DNA of 17,040 nucleotides from Candidatus Susulua stagnicola (GCA_030765735.1 JAVCBZ010000004.1:1-17040); one strand, 5' to 3'. Shown: positions 7,041 to 14,623, numbered from the stretch's first letter. The notes: generated from the letters alone by a model not told the origin. Numbers and translations are program-made.

Positions 7041-8027
7041 ATGGGAATAACGTGGCGGGATTTTCAATTTCCTAAGCGCATAACAGTTGAACAAGATTCA
7101 TATACTCCAAATTATGGAAAAATCATTGCTGAACCATTAGAAAGAGGCTTTGGAGTGACTTTAGGTAATAGTTTGAGAAGAGTTCTTCTTTCTTCTATTG
7201 AAGGCGCAGCAGTAACTTCAGTTAAGATAGATGGAGTTTCTCATGAGTTTTCAACTATTGATGGAATTCTAGAGGATGTTCCAGATATTATGCTAAATAT
7301 CAAGAATCTTATTTTAAGATCGTATTCTCGTTCACCAAAAAAGATTACAATAAAAGAAAGTGGTGAGAAAGAAATTAAAGCAAAGGATATTATAACTGAT
7401 GAGACCATTGAGATAATTAATCCGGATTTGCATATTGCTACCCTTACTTCTAAGGGAGCAAAATTAGATATTGAAATGGAAGTAGGCAGAGGCAGAGGTT
7501 TTGTTCCTTCGGATATGAACAAGCGTGAAGGAATGGCTTTAGGAGTTATTCCTATTGATTCTGTATTTACCCCAGTTAAACGGGTAGCTTTTAAGGTAGA
7601 AAATACTCGTGTTGGGAAAAGAACTGATTATGATAAATTAATTTTAGAAATTTTTACTAATGCTAGCATTGAGCCTAAAGAGGCTTTGATTTATGCTGCT
7701 AAAGTAATGAATAAGCATTTAGAGCTTTTCTTTACTTTAGGTGAACTTCCTGAGGAAGAGTATGAAGAATTGACCCCTGAAGAGATTTCTTATTATGAAA
7801 AGTTAAAACTTCCAGTTTCAGAATTAGAACTTTCAGTGCGTAGTAATAACTGTCTTCGTGATGCTAACATAAAAACTATGGTTGAGTTAGTTGAGAAGAC
7901 AGAGCCAGAAATTCTAGCTTATAGGAATTTTGGTAAAAAATCCTTAAATGAAGTTGTGGCATTGCTTAAAACAATGGGGCTTTCCTTAGGGGTAAAAGTA
8001 GATAGAAATAAATTAAATATGCTATGA
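7041..8027 (+). CDS. rpoA: DNA-directed RNA polymerase subunit alpha
   Basis: The alpha dimer is the assembly platform of RNA polymerase and contacts upstream promoter DNA and activators. The N-terminal domain shows EPLERGFGVTLGNSLRRVLL (residues 32-51) followed by SSIEGAAV, and DKLILEIFTN. The C-terminal domain begins near residue 257 with LELSVRSNNCLRDANI, retaining the DNA-contacting arginine (E. coli R265 equivalent, in SVRSNNC), and ends RNFGKKSLNEVVALLKTMGLSLG. The 328 residues are standard for bacteria. A strong AGGAGGT (7029-7035) lies five bases before the ATG. The stop overlaps rplQ as ATGA. Confidence 0.98.
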   Translation: MGITWRDFQFPKRITVEQDSYTPNYGKIIAEPLERGFGVTLGNSLRRVLLSSIEGAAVTSVKIDGVSHEFSTIDGILEDVPDIMLNIKNLILRSYSRSPKKITIKESGEKEIKAKDIITDETIEIINPDLHIATLTSKGAKLDIEMEVGRGRGFVPSDMNKREGMALGVIPIDSVFTPVKRVAFKVENTRVGKRTDYDKLILEIFTNASIEPKEALIYAAKVMNKHLELFFTLGELPEEEYEELTPEEISYYEKLKLPVSELELSVRSNNCLRDANIKTMVELVEKTEPEILAYRNFGKKSLNEVVALLKTMGLSLGVKVDRNKLNML

Positions 8028-8548
8028 GACATAGAAAAAAGAGTGAAAGATTTTCACGTTCACAATCTCAAAGAAAGGCTTTAATAAAATCTTTATTAAG
8101 AGCTGTGATTATTAATGAAAGAATAACTACAACTACTTCAAGAGCTAAGTATTTGAAAGGTGAAGTTGATGGTCTAATTACTTGGGCTAAAAAAGGAACT
8201 TTAGCAGGTAAACGTCTTGCTTATAGTGTTCTTGGAGATCATAAGTTAGTAAAAAAACTTTTTGATGAAATTGGACCACGGTTTAGTAAGGTGAGTGGAG
8301 GGTATACTCGCACATTGAGTGTAGCTACGCGTAAAGGTGATGGGGCACCGCTTTCTCTTATTGAATTAACAAAGATGACTAAGATTAGTAAACTGCGCAA
8401 AGGTAAGGATACTGAATCTGAAGGCAAAGATAAACTTAAAGAAGCAGACCTGAAAAAAGCCTCTCCTGTAGTGGAAGCAAAACCTAAGAAGGGTTTTACT
8501 TCTGGGGTAAAAAAGATTTTCAAGAAAGACAAAAACGTTGCTCAATAG
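8024..8548 (+). CDS. rplQ: 50S ribosomal protein L17 with C-terminal extension
   Basis: L17 lies near the polypeptide exit tunnel of the large subunit. The core is clear: MRHRKK at the start, NERITTTTSRAKYLKGEVDG at about residues 37-55, the LVKKLFDEIGPRF segment near residue 76, and GGYTRTLSVATRKGDGAPLSLIEL. The family core ends at about residue 122; here roughly 50 further residues follow, rich in Lys, Glu and Ala and ending KKIFKKDKNVAQ. Such low-complexity tails occur in some bacterial L17 proteins. The start overlaps the rpoA stop by four bases and has no separate Shine-Dalgarno. It closes the ribosomal superoperon. Confidence 0.96.
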   Translation: MRHRKKSERFSRSQSQRKALIKSLLRAVIINERITTTTSRAKYLKGEVDGLITWAKKGTLAGKRLAYSVLGDHKLVKKLFDEIGPRFSKVSGGYTRTLSVATRKGDGAPLSLIELTKMTKISKLRKGKDTESEGKDKLKEADLKKASPVVEAKPKKGFTSGVKKIFKKDKNVAQ

Positions 8549-8594
8549 AAAACCCAAAGCGTTTCATTTGAAGTGGAATTAAGGGAGGGGAACT

Positions 8595-9755
8595 ATGATG
8601 AATCCACAAGTTTCTTTGCTAAATAAGTCAACTACCTTAAAAATAACTGCCTTGACTAAAAAATTAATAAGAGAAGGCAAAGATGTTGTGAATTTTGCTG
8701 GTGGTGAACCAGATTTTGATACTCCGCTATTCATAAAAGAAGAAGCCAAATCTGCAATTGATAAGGGGCTTACTAAATATACTCCTTCTGCAGGACGAAT
8801 TGAATTAAAACAAGCAATAGCTACTAAATTAAATCGAGAAAACAACATAAAAGCTTCTGCTAACAATATAATTGTTACTGCTGGTGCTAAATATGCTATT
8901 TTTGTGGCTATGTTTAGTGTGTTGGCACATGGAGATGAGGTGATTATACCTTCACCTTATTGGGTCAGTTATCCCGAAATGGTTAAATTGACTTCAGCAA
9001 AGGCAGTAGTTTTGCCTACTAAAAGGACCAATGACTTTAAAATTGATCCTGTAGAATTAGAAAAAGCTATAACTCCTAATACCAAACTTTTAATTCTTAA
9101 TTATCCATGCAACCCTACTGGAGTAACCTATACTAAAGAAGAATTAGAGGCGATTCTCAAAGTGGCAAAGGAGAAGAATATTCTTGTTCTTAGTGATGAA
9201 ATATATGAAGCCTTAGTTTATGATGGTCGAAAACATATCAGTTTTGCTTCTCTCCCCGGAGCTTTTAAATCAACTATAACTATAAATGGGTTTTCAAAAA
9301 CATTTTCAATGACTGGTTGGCGTATTGGCTATTTAGTAGCTGATGAAAGTATAGTCAATCAGATTTCAAAAATAATTGATCATACTACCTCTTGTGCTTC
9401 GTCTATTTCTCAAAGTGCAGCCTTAGCTGCTTTGGGCAATAAGGATTGGCAAGAAGAAATAAGAATTAAATTTCAAGATAGACGTGACCTCATATGGGAA
9501 GGCCTTTCGAAATTTTTAGAGCTAAAACCAATTAAGCCTCAAGGCACTTTTTATTTATTTTGTGATATACGCGGAAGTGGGTTGAATTCTTTTGATTTTT
9601 CAACTCGGTTGTTAGAAGATTTTTTGACCTCATGCATACCGGCAGATCCTTTTGGACAAGAGGGATATTTAAGATTTAGTTTTTCAACTTCTTTGGAGCA
9701 AATTACTAAAGGTGTTAATAGAGTAGGAGATTTTTTAGCTAGTTTAAAAAAATAA
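8595..9755 (+). CDS. Class I aminotransferase, probably aspartate aminotransferase
   Basis: This PLP enzyme probably exchanges amino groups between aspartate/oxaloacetate and glutamate/2-oxoglutarate in the cytoplasm. Fold-type I residues are visible: GGEPDFDTP (36-44), YTPSAGRIELKQAI (62-75), the PYW stacking motif (121-123), N173 in NPTG, D201 and Y204 in SDEIYE, the Schiff-base lysine K235 in NGFSKTFSMTGWRIGY, and a late arginine in GYLRFSF. The layout resembles bacterial subgroup Ib/Ig aspartate aminotransferases, but substrate choice cannot be proven by eye. The usual S before xNPTG is Y170. Two in-frame ATGs (8595, 8598) follow GGGAGGGG (8583-8590); either could be used. It is 46 bp from rplQ and four from the next gene, and seems to lead the metabolic block. 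Confidence 0.88.
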   Translation: MMNPQVSLLNKSTTLKITALTKKLIREGKDVVNFAGGEPDFDTPLFIKEEAKSAIDKGLTKYTPSAGRIELKQAIATKLNRENNIKASANNIIVTAGAKYAIFVAMFSVLAHGDEVIIPSPYWVSYPEMVKLTSAKAVVLPTKRTNDFKIDPVELEKAITPNTKLLILNYPCNPTGVTYTKEELEAILKVAKEKNILVLSDEIYEALVYDGRKHISFASLPGAFKSTITINGFSKTFSMTGWRIGYLVADESIVNQISKIIDHTTSCASSISQSAALAALGNKDWQEEIRIKFQDRRDLIWEGLSKFLELKPIKPQGTFYLFCDIRGSGLNSFDFSTRLLEDFLTSCIPADPFGQEGYLRFSFSTSLEQITKGVNRVGDFLASLKK

Positions 9756-9759
9756 TTAA

Positions 9760-11010
9760 ATGGCAAAAACAATAATAGAAAAAATACTGTCTTTTCATTC
9801 AAATTCTTCATTGAAGGCAGAAGATGTTGGGATATGCAAGGTTGACTTTTGTTTTTCCCAAGATGGAACCACTTCCTTGGTTTTAGAGGCAATAGCACAA
9901 TCTATGGGGAAGCCTTGCAAACCTAAGAAATATGCAATGTTTATTGACCATAGTAGTCCATCTCCAAACCTTGGAGTGTCTAGAATTCATTCTGGCATGC
10001 GTCAATTTTCAAAGAAAAATAAGAATTTATTTTTTGATGTTGGATGTGGAATATCACACCAATTAGTCATTGAAGAAGGTTTTGCTTGGCCAGGTGCACT
10101 TATTTTGGGAGCTGATTCTCACACATCAACTGCTGGTGCCTTAGGTGCTGCAGCTTTTGGAGTTGGTTCTACTGATTTAGCGGTAGCTGTTACTACTGGG
10201 AAAAATTGGTTTAAGGTTCCAGAGACTCAAAAAATAATTGTTACTGGTAAAATTCCTAAAGGAGTTTACAGTAAAGATATTATTCTTTATATAATCAATG
10301 ATTTAGGTGCTAATGGAGCCACTTATAAGTCAGTAGAATTTTCAGGCGAAGTTATTAATAGATTATCTTTAGATGCTAGGTTTACTATTACTAATATGAC
10401 TATTGAATTTGGCGCTAAGTGTGGCTTTATTGCGCCTGATGCAAAAGTTTTAAATTTTCTTAAAAAGAAAGGCACTAAGAATATTAGACCGGTTTATTCT
10501 GATAAAAATTGTAATTATGAAAAAGTAATTGAATATGATATTTCTAAGTTGTCTCCAAGAATCGCTAAATCACATAGCGTAGACAATGGATTTTCAGTAG
10601 AAGAAATGGAGGGAACAAAAATTAATCAAGCATTTATTGGTACTTGCACTAATGGTCGTTTGGAAGATTTAGAAATTGGTGCTAAAATTATAAAAGGGAA
10701 AAAGGTAGACAAGGATACTAAATTATTAGTGGCCCCAGCTTCTCGTGATGTTTTTTTAGCAGCATTAAAAAAGGGCATAGTAAAGACTTTTATTGAAGCT
10801 GGAGCAATCATATTACCTGTAGGATGTGGGCCTTGTGTTGGGACTCATCAAGGAGTTCCTGCAGATGGAGAAGTGGTAATTTCTACAGCTAATAGGAATT
10901 TTAAGGGGCGAATGGGCAATCCTAAGAGCTTTATCCATCTTGCTTCGCCAGCAACAGTAGCGGCTTCAGCGATTAAGGGTAAAATTACAGATCCTAGGAA
11001 ATATTTGTAA
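9760..11010 (+). CDS. Aconitase/3-isopropylmalate dehydratase-family large subunit
   Basis: This is a [4Fe-4S] hydro-lyase large subunit of the LeuC/HacA (isopropylmalate dehydratase/homoaconitase) branch. The 416 residues fit the two-subunit type, not the ~850-residue AcnA/AcnB. The cluster cysteines are C296 (GTCTNGR), C356 and C359 (GCGPCVG). Other family motifs are GADSHTSTAGALG (117-129), GSTDLA (136-141) and TANRNFKGRMGNP (376-388). The small subunit is encoded downstream at 12106, beyond an inserted pilT-like gene. Neighbouring isocitrate and malate dehydrogenases, and no leucine or lysine pathway gene in view, suggest citrate/isocitrate as substrate; leucine synthesis remains possible. 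The start is four bases after the aminotransferase stop, with no Shine-Dalgarno, implying translational coupling. Confidence 0.9.
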   Translation: MAKTIIEKILSFHSNSSLKAEDVGICKVDFCFSQDGTTSLVLEAIAQSMGKPCKPKKYAMFIDHSSPSPNLGVSRIHSGMRQFSKKNKNLFFDVGCGISHQLVIEEGFAWPGALILGADSHTSTAGALGAAAFGVGSTDLAVAVTTGKNWFKVPETQKIIVTGKIPKGVYSKDIILYIINDLGANGATYKSVEFSGEVINRLSLDARFTITNMTIEFGAKCGFIAPDAKVLNFLKKKGTKNIRPVYSDKNCNYEKVIEYDISKLSPRIAKSHSVDNGFSVEEMEGTKINQAFIGTCTNGRLEDLEIGAKIIKGKKVDKDTKLLVAPASRDVFLAALKKGIVKTFIEAGAIILPVGCGPCVGTHQGVPADGEVVISTANRNFKGRMGNPKSFIHLASPATVAASAIKGKITDPRKYL

Positions 11011-11020
11011 GTTTTATATT

Positions 11021-11056
11021 ATAAATTTATGACAATACAAAGGAGATAAATTTATG
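11021..11056 (+). repeat. Direct repeat ATAAATTTATG around the pilT-like start
   Basis: The 11-mer ATAAATTTATG occurs at 11021-11031 and 11046-11056, and each copy ends in an ATG. The second ATG is the pilT-like start and has a good AAGGAG (11040-11045) eight bases upstream. The first ATG opens a six-codon ORF (MTIQRR, 11029-11049) that runs through this ribosome binding site and stops just before the main start. It could be a tiny leader peptide or a chance duplication. Confidence 0.55.
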
Positions 11057-12103
11057 GCTAATATAACTACATTACTTAAATTGACCGAAGAGAAGGGAGC
11101 GAGTGATCTACATATTACTGCGAATAACCCACCTATATTGAGAATTGATGGTCGACTTGTAGTTGTTGGTATGCCTGCTTTTGATAAAGAAGCAACAAGA
11201 AATTTAATTTATAGCATGTTAAATGATGAGCAAAAAGCTATATTTGAAAAAGAAAGGGAACTTGATTTTTCTTTTGCTTTAAAAGATTTGGATCGTTTTA
11301 GAGTAAACATTCACGTTCAAAAGGGGAATATTGAGGCGGCTTTAAGACGAATTCCTAGGAAAATTCCTACTATTGATGAATTAGGATTGCCAGATATAGT
11401 TTATGATTTTGTTCAAAAGCCTAATGGATTAGTATTAATTACTGGACCTACTGGAACTGGTAAAAGTACTACTTTAGCATCGATGATTAACTTTATTAAT
11501 GAATCGCGTAGAGATTTGATTGTTTGTATTGAGGACCCGATTGAGTTTATTTATGCTAGCAAAAAAAGTATTATAAAACAACGTGAATTATATTCAGACA
11601 CCCATTCTTTTCCTGAGGCTTTAAAAAGAGTTTTGCGTCAAGATCCTGATGTAATAGTTGTTGGTGAGATGCGTGATTTAAGCACTGTTGCTACTACTTT
11701 AACTGCTGCTGAAACTGGACATTTAGTTTTGGCTACATTACACACCCCTGATGCTCCTCAGACTATACAGAGGATAATTGATGTTTTTCCACCTCATCAA
11801 CAGCGACAGGTTACAGTTCAGCTTGCTGAATGCTTACAAGGTGTAATTTCTCAAGTGCTTATTCCGAAGGCTGATGGAAAGGGGAGAATTCTGGCAACTG
11901 AGGTTATGGTTTCAACTCCGGGAATAAGAAATTTAATTAGAGAAAATGATATTGCTCAGATCCCTTCTTTACTTCAAATGGGAGCTCAACATGGGATGAA
12001 TACTATGGACAAGTCATTAAAAATGCTTTATAAGAAGGGCATTATTACAAAAGATGCAGCACTCAATAAAGTTAAGAATCTTAGCGAATTCGATAGTTTA
12101 TAA
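11054..12103 (+). CDS. pilT: PilT-type twitching motility / pilus retraction ATPase
   Basis: This is a cytoplasmic hexameric ATPase that powers type IV pilus depolymerisation in relatives. An N-terminal PAS-like domain (SDLHITANNPPILRIDGRL, residues 17-35) precedes the RecA-like domain with Walker A GPTGTGKST (about 130-138), Asp box CIEDPIEFIY, Walker B RQDPDVIVVGEMRD and His box ATLHTPDAPQTIQRIID. The C-terminal GIRNLIREN closely matches the AIRNLIRE retraction motif of PilT, which favours PilT over PilB (too short at 349 residues, no N-terminal MshEN domain or zinc motif). It lies between the two subunit genes of a dehydratase, and its stop is two bases before the small subunit start. No pilin or other pilus gene is in the window. 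Confidence 0.93.
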   Translation: MANITTLLKLTEEKGASDLHITANNPPILRIDGRLVVVGMPAFDKEATRNLIYSMLNDEQKAIFEKERELDFSFALKDLDRFRVNIHVQKGNIEAALRRIPRKIPTIDELGLPDIVYDFVQKPNGLVLITGPTGTGKSTTLASMINFINESRRDLIVCIEDPIEFIYASKKSIIKQRELYSDTHSFPEALKRVLRQDPDVIVVGEMRDLSTVATTLTAAETGHLVLATLHTPDAPQTIQRIIDVFPPHQQRQVTVQLAECLQGVISQVLIPKADGKGRILATEVMVSTPGIRNLIRENDIAQIPSLLQMGAQHGMNTMDKSLKMLYKKGIITKDAALNKVKNLSEFDSL

Positions 12104-12105
12104 TT

Positions 12106-12603
12106 ATGATTTTAAATGGGCAAGTATTCAAATTTGTTGATAATATTAATACTGATTGGATAATTTCCGGAAGGTATAAGTTCTCAATTACTGACATGAA
12201 AGAACTTTCTAAATATCTTTTTGAAGATATCAGACCAAATTTTTATCAAGAATTAATACCGAATAAATCAATAATCGTAGCTGGAGAAAATTTTGGCATG
12301 GGTTCTTCTCGAGAACAAGCTCCATGGGTAATAAAGGAAGCTGGGATTATTTGCGTTATAGCTAAAAGTTTTGCTCGTATTTTTTATCGCAATGCTTTTA
12401 ATATAGGATTAGCTTTAATTGAAGCCGATACTTCTTCTTTAAAAGAATCAGATATAATAAGTGTTGACCTTGATAAAGGAGTAATTAAAAGTGATAATAG
12501 AAAGAAAATAGAATTTAAGTCTTGGGACAATTTCCGAAAAGAATTAGTCAAGCAAAAGGGTATTTTAAATTATCTTAAAAAATATAAAGAATTCAAGGTG
12601 TAA
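12106..12603 (+). CDS. Aconitase/3-isopropylmalate dehydratase-family small subunit
   Basis: This is the swivel-domain partner of the large subunit encoded at 9760. The 165 residues and motifs are those of LeuD/HacB proteins: FKFVDNINTDWIISGRY (8-24), AGENFGMGSSREQAP (59-73) and VIAKSFARIFYRNAFNIGL (84-102), where the SSRE arginine binds substrate. The substrate-recognition loop after GRY reads KFSITD, unlike the YLRT form of homoaconitase or YLVY form of archaeal isopropylmalate isomerase, and looks one residue longer. Substrate therefore cannot be assigned from the loop; context favours citrate. The start is two bases after the pilT-like stop, with no Shine-Dalgarno, so it probably depends on translation of that gene. 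AAGGTG at its 3' end serves the next gene. Confidence 0.9.
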   Translation: MILNGQVFKFVDNINTDWIISGRYKFSITDMKELSKYLFEDIRPNFYQELIPNKSIIVAGENFGMGSSREQAPWVIKEAGIICVIAKSFARIFYRNAFNIGLALIEADTSSLKESDIISVDLDKGVIKSDNRKKIEFKSWDNFRKELVKQKGILNYLKKYKEFKV

Positions 12604-12608
12604 TAAAT

Positions 12609-13703
12609 ATGAGTTATAAAATAACTTTAATTCCCGGTGATGGTATTGGCCCAGAAGTAATCGATGCTACTGTAAGCTGTATTGAAGCCTTGGGTGTAGA
12701 CATTGAATGGGAAAAAGTTATGGCTGGTGAATGTGCTTTAGAGAAATATGGTAAACTTCTCCCTGATGAGACTCTTGAAGCTATCCGTAGAAACAAAGTA
12801 GCTTTAAAAGGTCCGATTACCACTCCAGTAGGCAAGGGATTCCGTTCAGTTAATGTAGCTATAAGGCAGCTTCTTGAGCTTTATGTTTGTATGCGGCCGA
12901 TTAAGTCTTTCGGAGCACCAACAACTTTTCATAAAGATATAGATATAATGATAATGAGAGAAAATACTGAGGATCTATATGCTGGCATTGAATTTGCTGA
13001 GAATGCTCCTGAAACTAATAAATTAATAGAAGAGATCAATGCTATCTCTGAGAAGAAGATACGAAAGGGAAGTGCGATATCAATTAAGCCAATATCAAAA
13101 TTTGCTTCTGAGAGAATTGCTCGATTTGCTTTTGAATATGCTATAAAAAATAATCGAAAAAAAGTAAGTTGTGTACATAAGGCAAACATAATGAAATGCA
13201 CCGATGGCTTGTTTTTACATACTTTTTATGAAGTAGCCAAGGATTATCAAGGAAAGGTTGAAGTTAGCGATGTTATTGTGGATAATCTATCAATGCAACT
13301 AACTAAACGACCAAAGTTTTTTGATGTTTTAGTTTTACCTAACCTTTATGGTGACATAATATCAGATTTAGGCGCAGGATTGATTGGGGGATTGGGTTTG
13401 GCAGCTGGGGCAAACATTGGTGATACAATGGCCGTTTTTGAGCCTACTCATGGAAGCGCACCTAAATATGCTGGTAAGAACAAAGTAAACCCCATTGCCA
13501 CTATTCTTTCAGCATCTCTTATGCTAAAACATCTTAAAGAGAAAGATAAAGCTAAAATTTTAGAACAAGCTGTTGAAGATGTAATTAGAGACAATTCATC
13601 TGTGACTTATGACCTAAAGCCTGATAGAGATGATCCTACTGCAGTAGGAACTAAGGAAATTACTTTAGCAATTATTAAACGGATAAAGGAATTACAGAAG
13701 TGA
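12609..13703 (+). CDS. icd: Isocitrate dehydrogenase (decarboxylating), NADP type likely
   Basis: This enzyme oxidises isocitrate to 2-oxoglutarate and CO2. It belongs to the isocitrate/isopropylmalate dehydrogenase family (LIPGDGIGPEV, 7-17). The substrate helix reads FRSVNVAIRQ (78-87), with S80, N82 and R86 as in E. coli ICDH S113, N115 and R119; R96 and R117 (MRENTEDLYAGIE) also match. This separates it from isopropylmalate and homoisocitrate dehydrogenases. Catalytic Y124, K191, D225, D249 and D253 are present. At the coenzyme site APKYAGKNKVNP keeps K286-Y287, the NADP determinant of E. coli, but the position of E. coli R395 appears to be Pro after TYDLK. The stop overlaps the next start as GTGA. 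Confidence 0.92.
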   Translation: MSYKITLIPGDGIGPEVIDATVSCIEALGVDIEWEKVMAGECALEKYGKLLPDETLEAIRRNKVALKGPITTPVGKGFRSVNVAIRQLLELYVCMRPIKSFGAPTTFHKDIDIMIMRENTEDLYAGIEFAENAPETNKLIEEINAISEKKIRKGSAISIKPISKFASERIARFAFEYAIKNNRKKVSCVHKANIMKCTDGLFLHTFYEVAKDYQGKVEVSDVIVDNLSMQLTKRPKFFDVLVLPNLYGDIISDLGAGLIGGLGLAAGANIGDTMAVFEPTHGSAPKYAGKNKVNPIATILSASLMLKHLKEKDKAKILEQAVEDVIRDNSSVTYDLKPDRDDPTAVGTKEITLAIIKRIKELQK

Positions 13704-14623
13704 GTAATATCAAAAAAATTTCTATAATTGGTGCTGGTGGAGTTGGTTCAACCTTAGCTTTTAACGTTTTATCTTGGCTAGCGCCTAAAGAGCTTGTGCT
13801 TATAGATATTAATCAGGATTTAGCTAAAGGAGTTGCTTTAGATTTAGAAGATACCAGAGGATTTTTAGGTTTTTCTACTAAAGTAGTAGGTGGTAAGAAT
13901 TACTCTGCTATCAGTAAATCAGATATCATTATATTTACTGCTGGGGTTGCTCGTAAGAAAGGCATGACTAGGTTAGATCTCTTAAAGATTAATTCAGGAG
14001 TAGCGAAAGATGTTTCTAAAAAGATTAAAAAGTTTGCACCAAAATCAATAATTATTGTGGTTACTAATCCTTTAGATATTATTACTTATGTGATTGCTAA
14101 AGAAACCAAATTTAATCGTCAAAAAGTAATTGGCATGGGATCATCTCTAGATACCAGTCGTCTTCTTAATATTCTTCATAAGGTTACTAAGCTTCCGGTG
14201 TCGTCTCTAGAGGGATTTGCCTATGGTTCTCATAGTAAAGATATGATTATCCCTTTGAAGAGGTTAAAAACAAAAGGCAAGAGCATAGTAGCATCTTTAA
14301 AAAATGTTAGCCTTAGTCAAATACGTCAGAGAACTCAACTTAGAGGTGCTGATATTGTTGGATTATTAAAAAATAGAAGCGCTAATTTTGCTCCAGCTTT
14401 ATCTTGTTGCTCCTTGATTGAAGCAATAATTAAGGATGCTAATGTGGTTATACCGGTTTCAGTGTGTTTACAGGGTGAATATGGTTTAAACGATGTTTGC
14501 TTAGGAGTGCCTTGCTTGATTAATCACAAAGGTATAGACAAGATTGTTGAGATAAAAGTAAGCAATAGCGAAAAAAAAGAATTAAAAAAAGCTGAGAAAC
14601 TGTTTAAAGAATGCATGATGTAG
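13700..14623 (+). CDS. mdh: Malate dehydrogenase, LDH-like type
   Basis: This NAD-dependent enzyme interconverts malate and oxaloacetate. The dinucleotide site is GAGGVGS (11-17), with D36 in LIDIN favouring NAD over NADP. Substrate residues are R85 (ARKKGMTR, the arginine that marks malate rather than lactate specificity), R91, N123 (VVTNPLD) and R154; the catalytic pair is D151 (SSLDTSRL) and H178. The His loop reads GSHSKDMIIPL, where relatives usually have GxHGDxMVPL, so the Gly and Asp after the histidine are replaced. The length of 307 residues is typical. A GTG start in a GTGA overlap with icd and a 13-base overlap with the next gene indicate one operon. Confidence 0.9.
   Translation: MSNIKKISIIGAGGVGSTLAFNVLSWLAPKELVLIDINQDLAKGVALDLEDTRGFLGFSTKVVGGKNYSAISKSDIIIFTAGVARKKGMTRLDLLKINSGVAKDVSKKIKKFAPKSIIIVVTNPLDIITYVIAKETKFNRQKVIGMGSSLDTSRLLNILHKVTKLPVSSLEGFAYGSHSKDMIIPLKRLKTKGKSIVASLKNVSLSQIRQRTQLRGADIVGLLKNRSANFAPALSCCSLIEAIIKDANVVIPVSVCLQGEYGLNDVCLGVPCLINHKGIDKIVEIKVSNSEKKELKKAEKLFKECMM

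Noticed and set aside
8549..8594. Possible promoter or terminator between rplQ and the aminotransferase gene
   Set aside because: No hexamer pair close to consensus and no GC-rich stem with a T-run; only a strong ribosome binding site is visible.
9551..9898. Minus-strand ORF of 115 codons over the aminotransferase-dehydratase junction
   Set aside because: It is the longest antisense ORF, but it overlaps conserved coding sequence on both sides, has no ribosome binding site I could support, and its composition looks like a complement of AT-rich coding DNA.
11054..12103. PilB/GspE-type assembly ATPase
   Set aside because: The protein is only 349 residues, lacks the N-terminal MshEN region and the tetracysteine zinc motif, and has the AIRNLIRE-like retraction motif, so PilT fits better.
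12609..13703. 3-isopropylmalate or homoisocitrate dehydrogenase
   Set aside because: The pair with a LeuCD-like enzyme suggested LeuB, but FRSVNVAIRQ and MRENTED carry the serine, asparagine and arginines typical of isocitrate binding.
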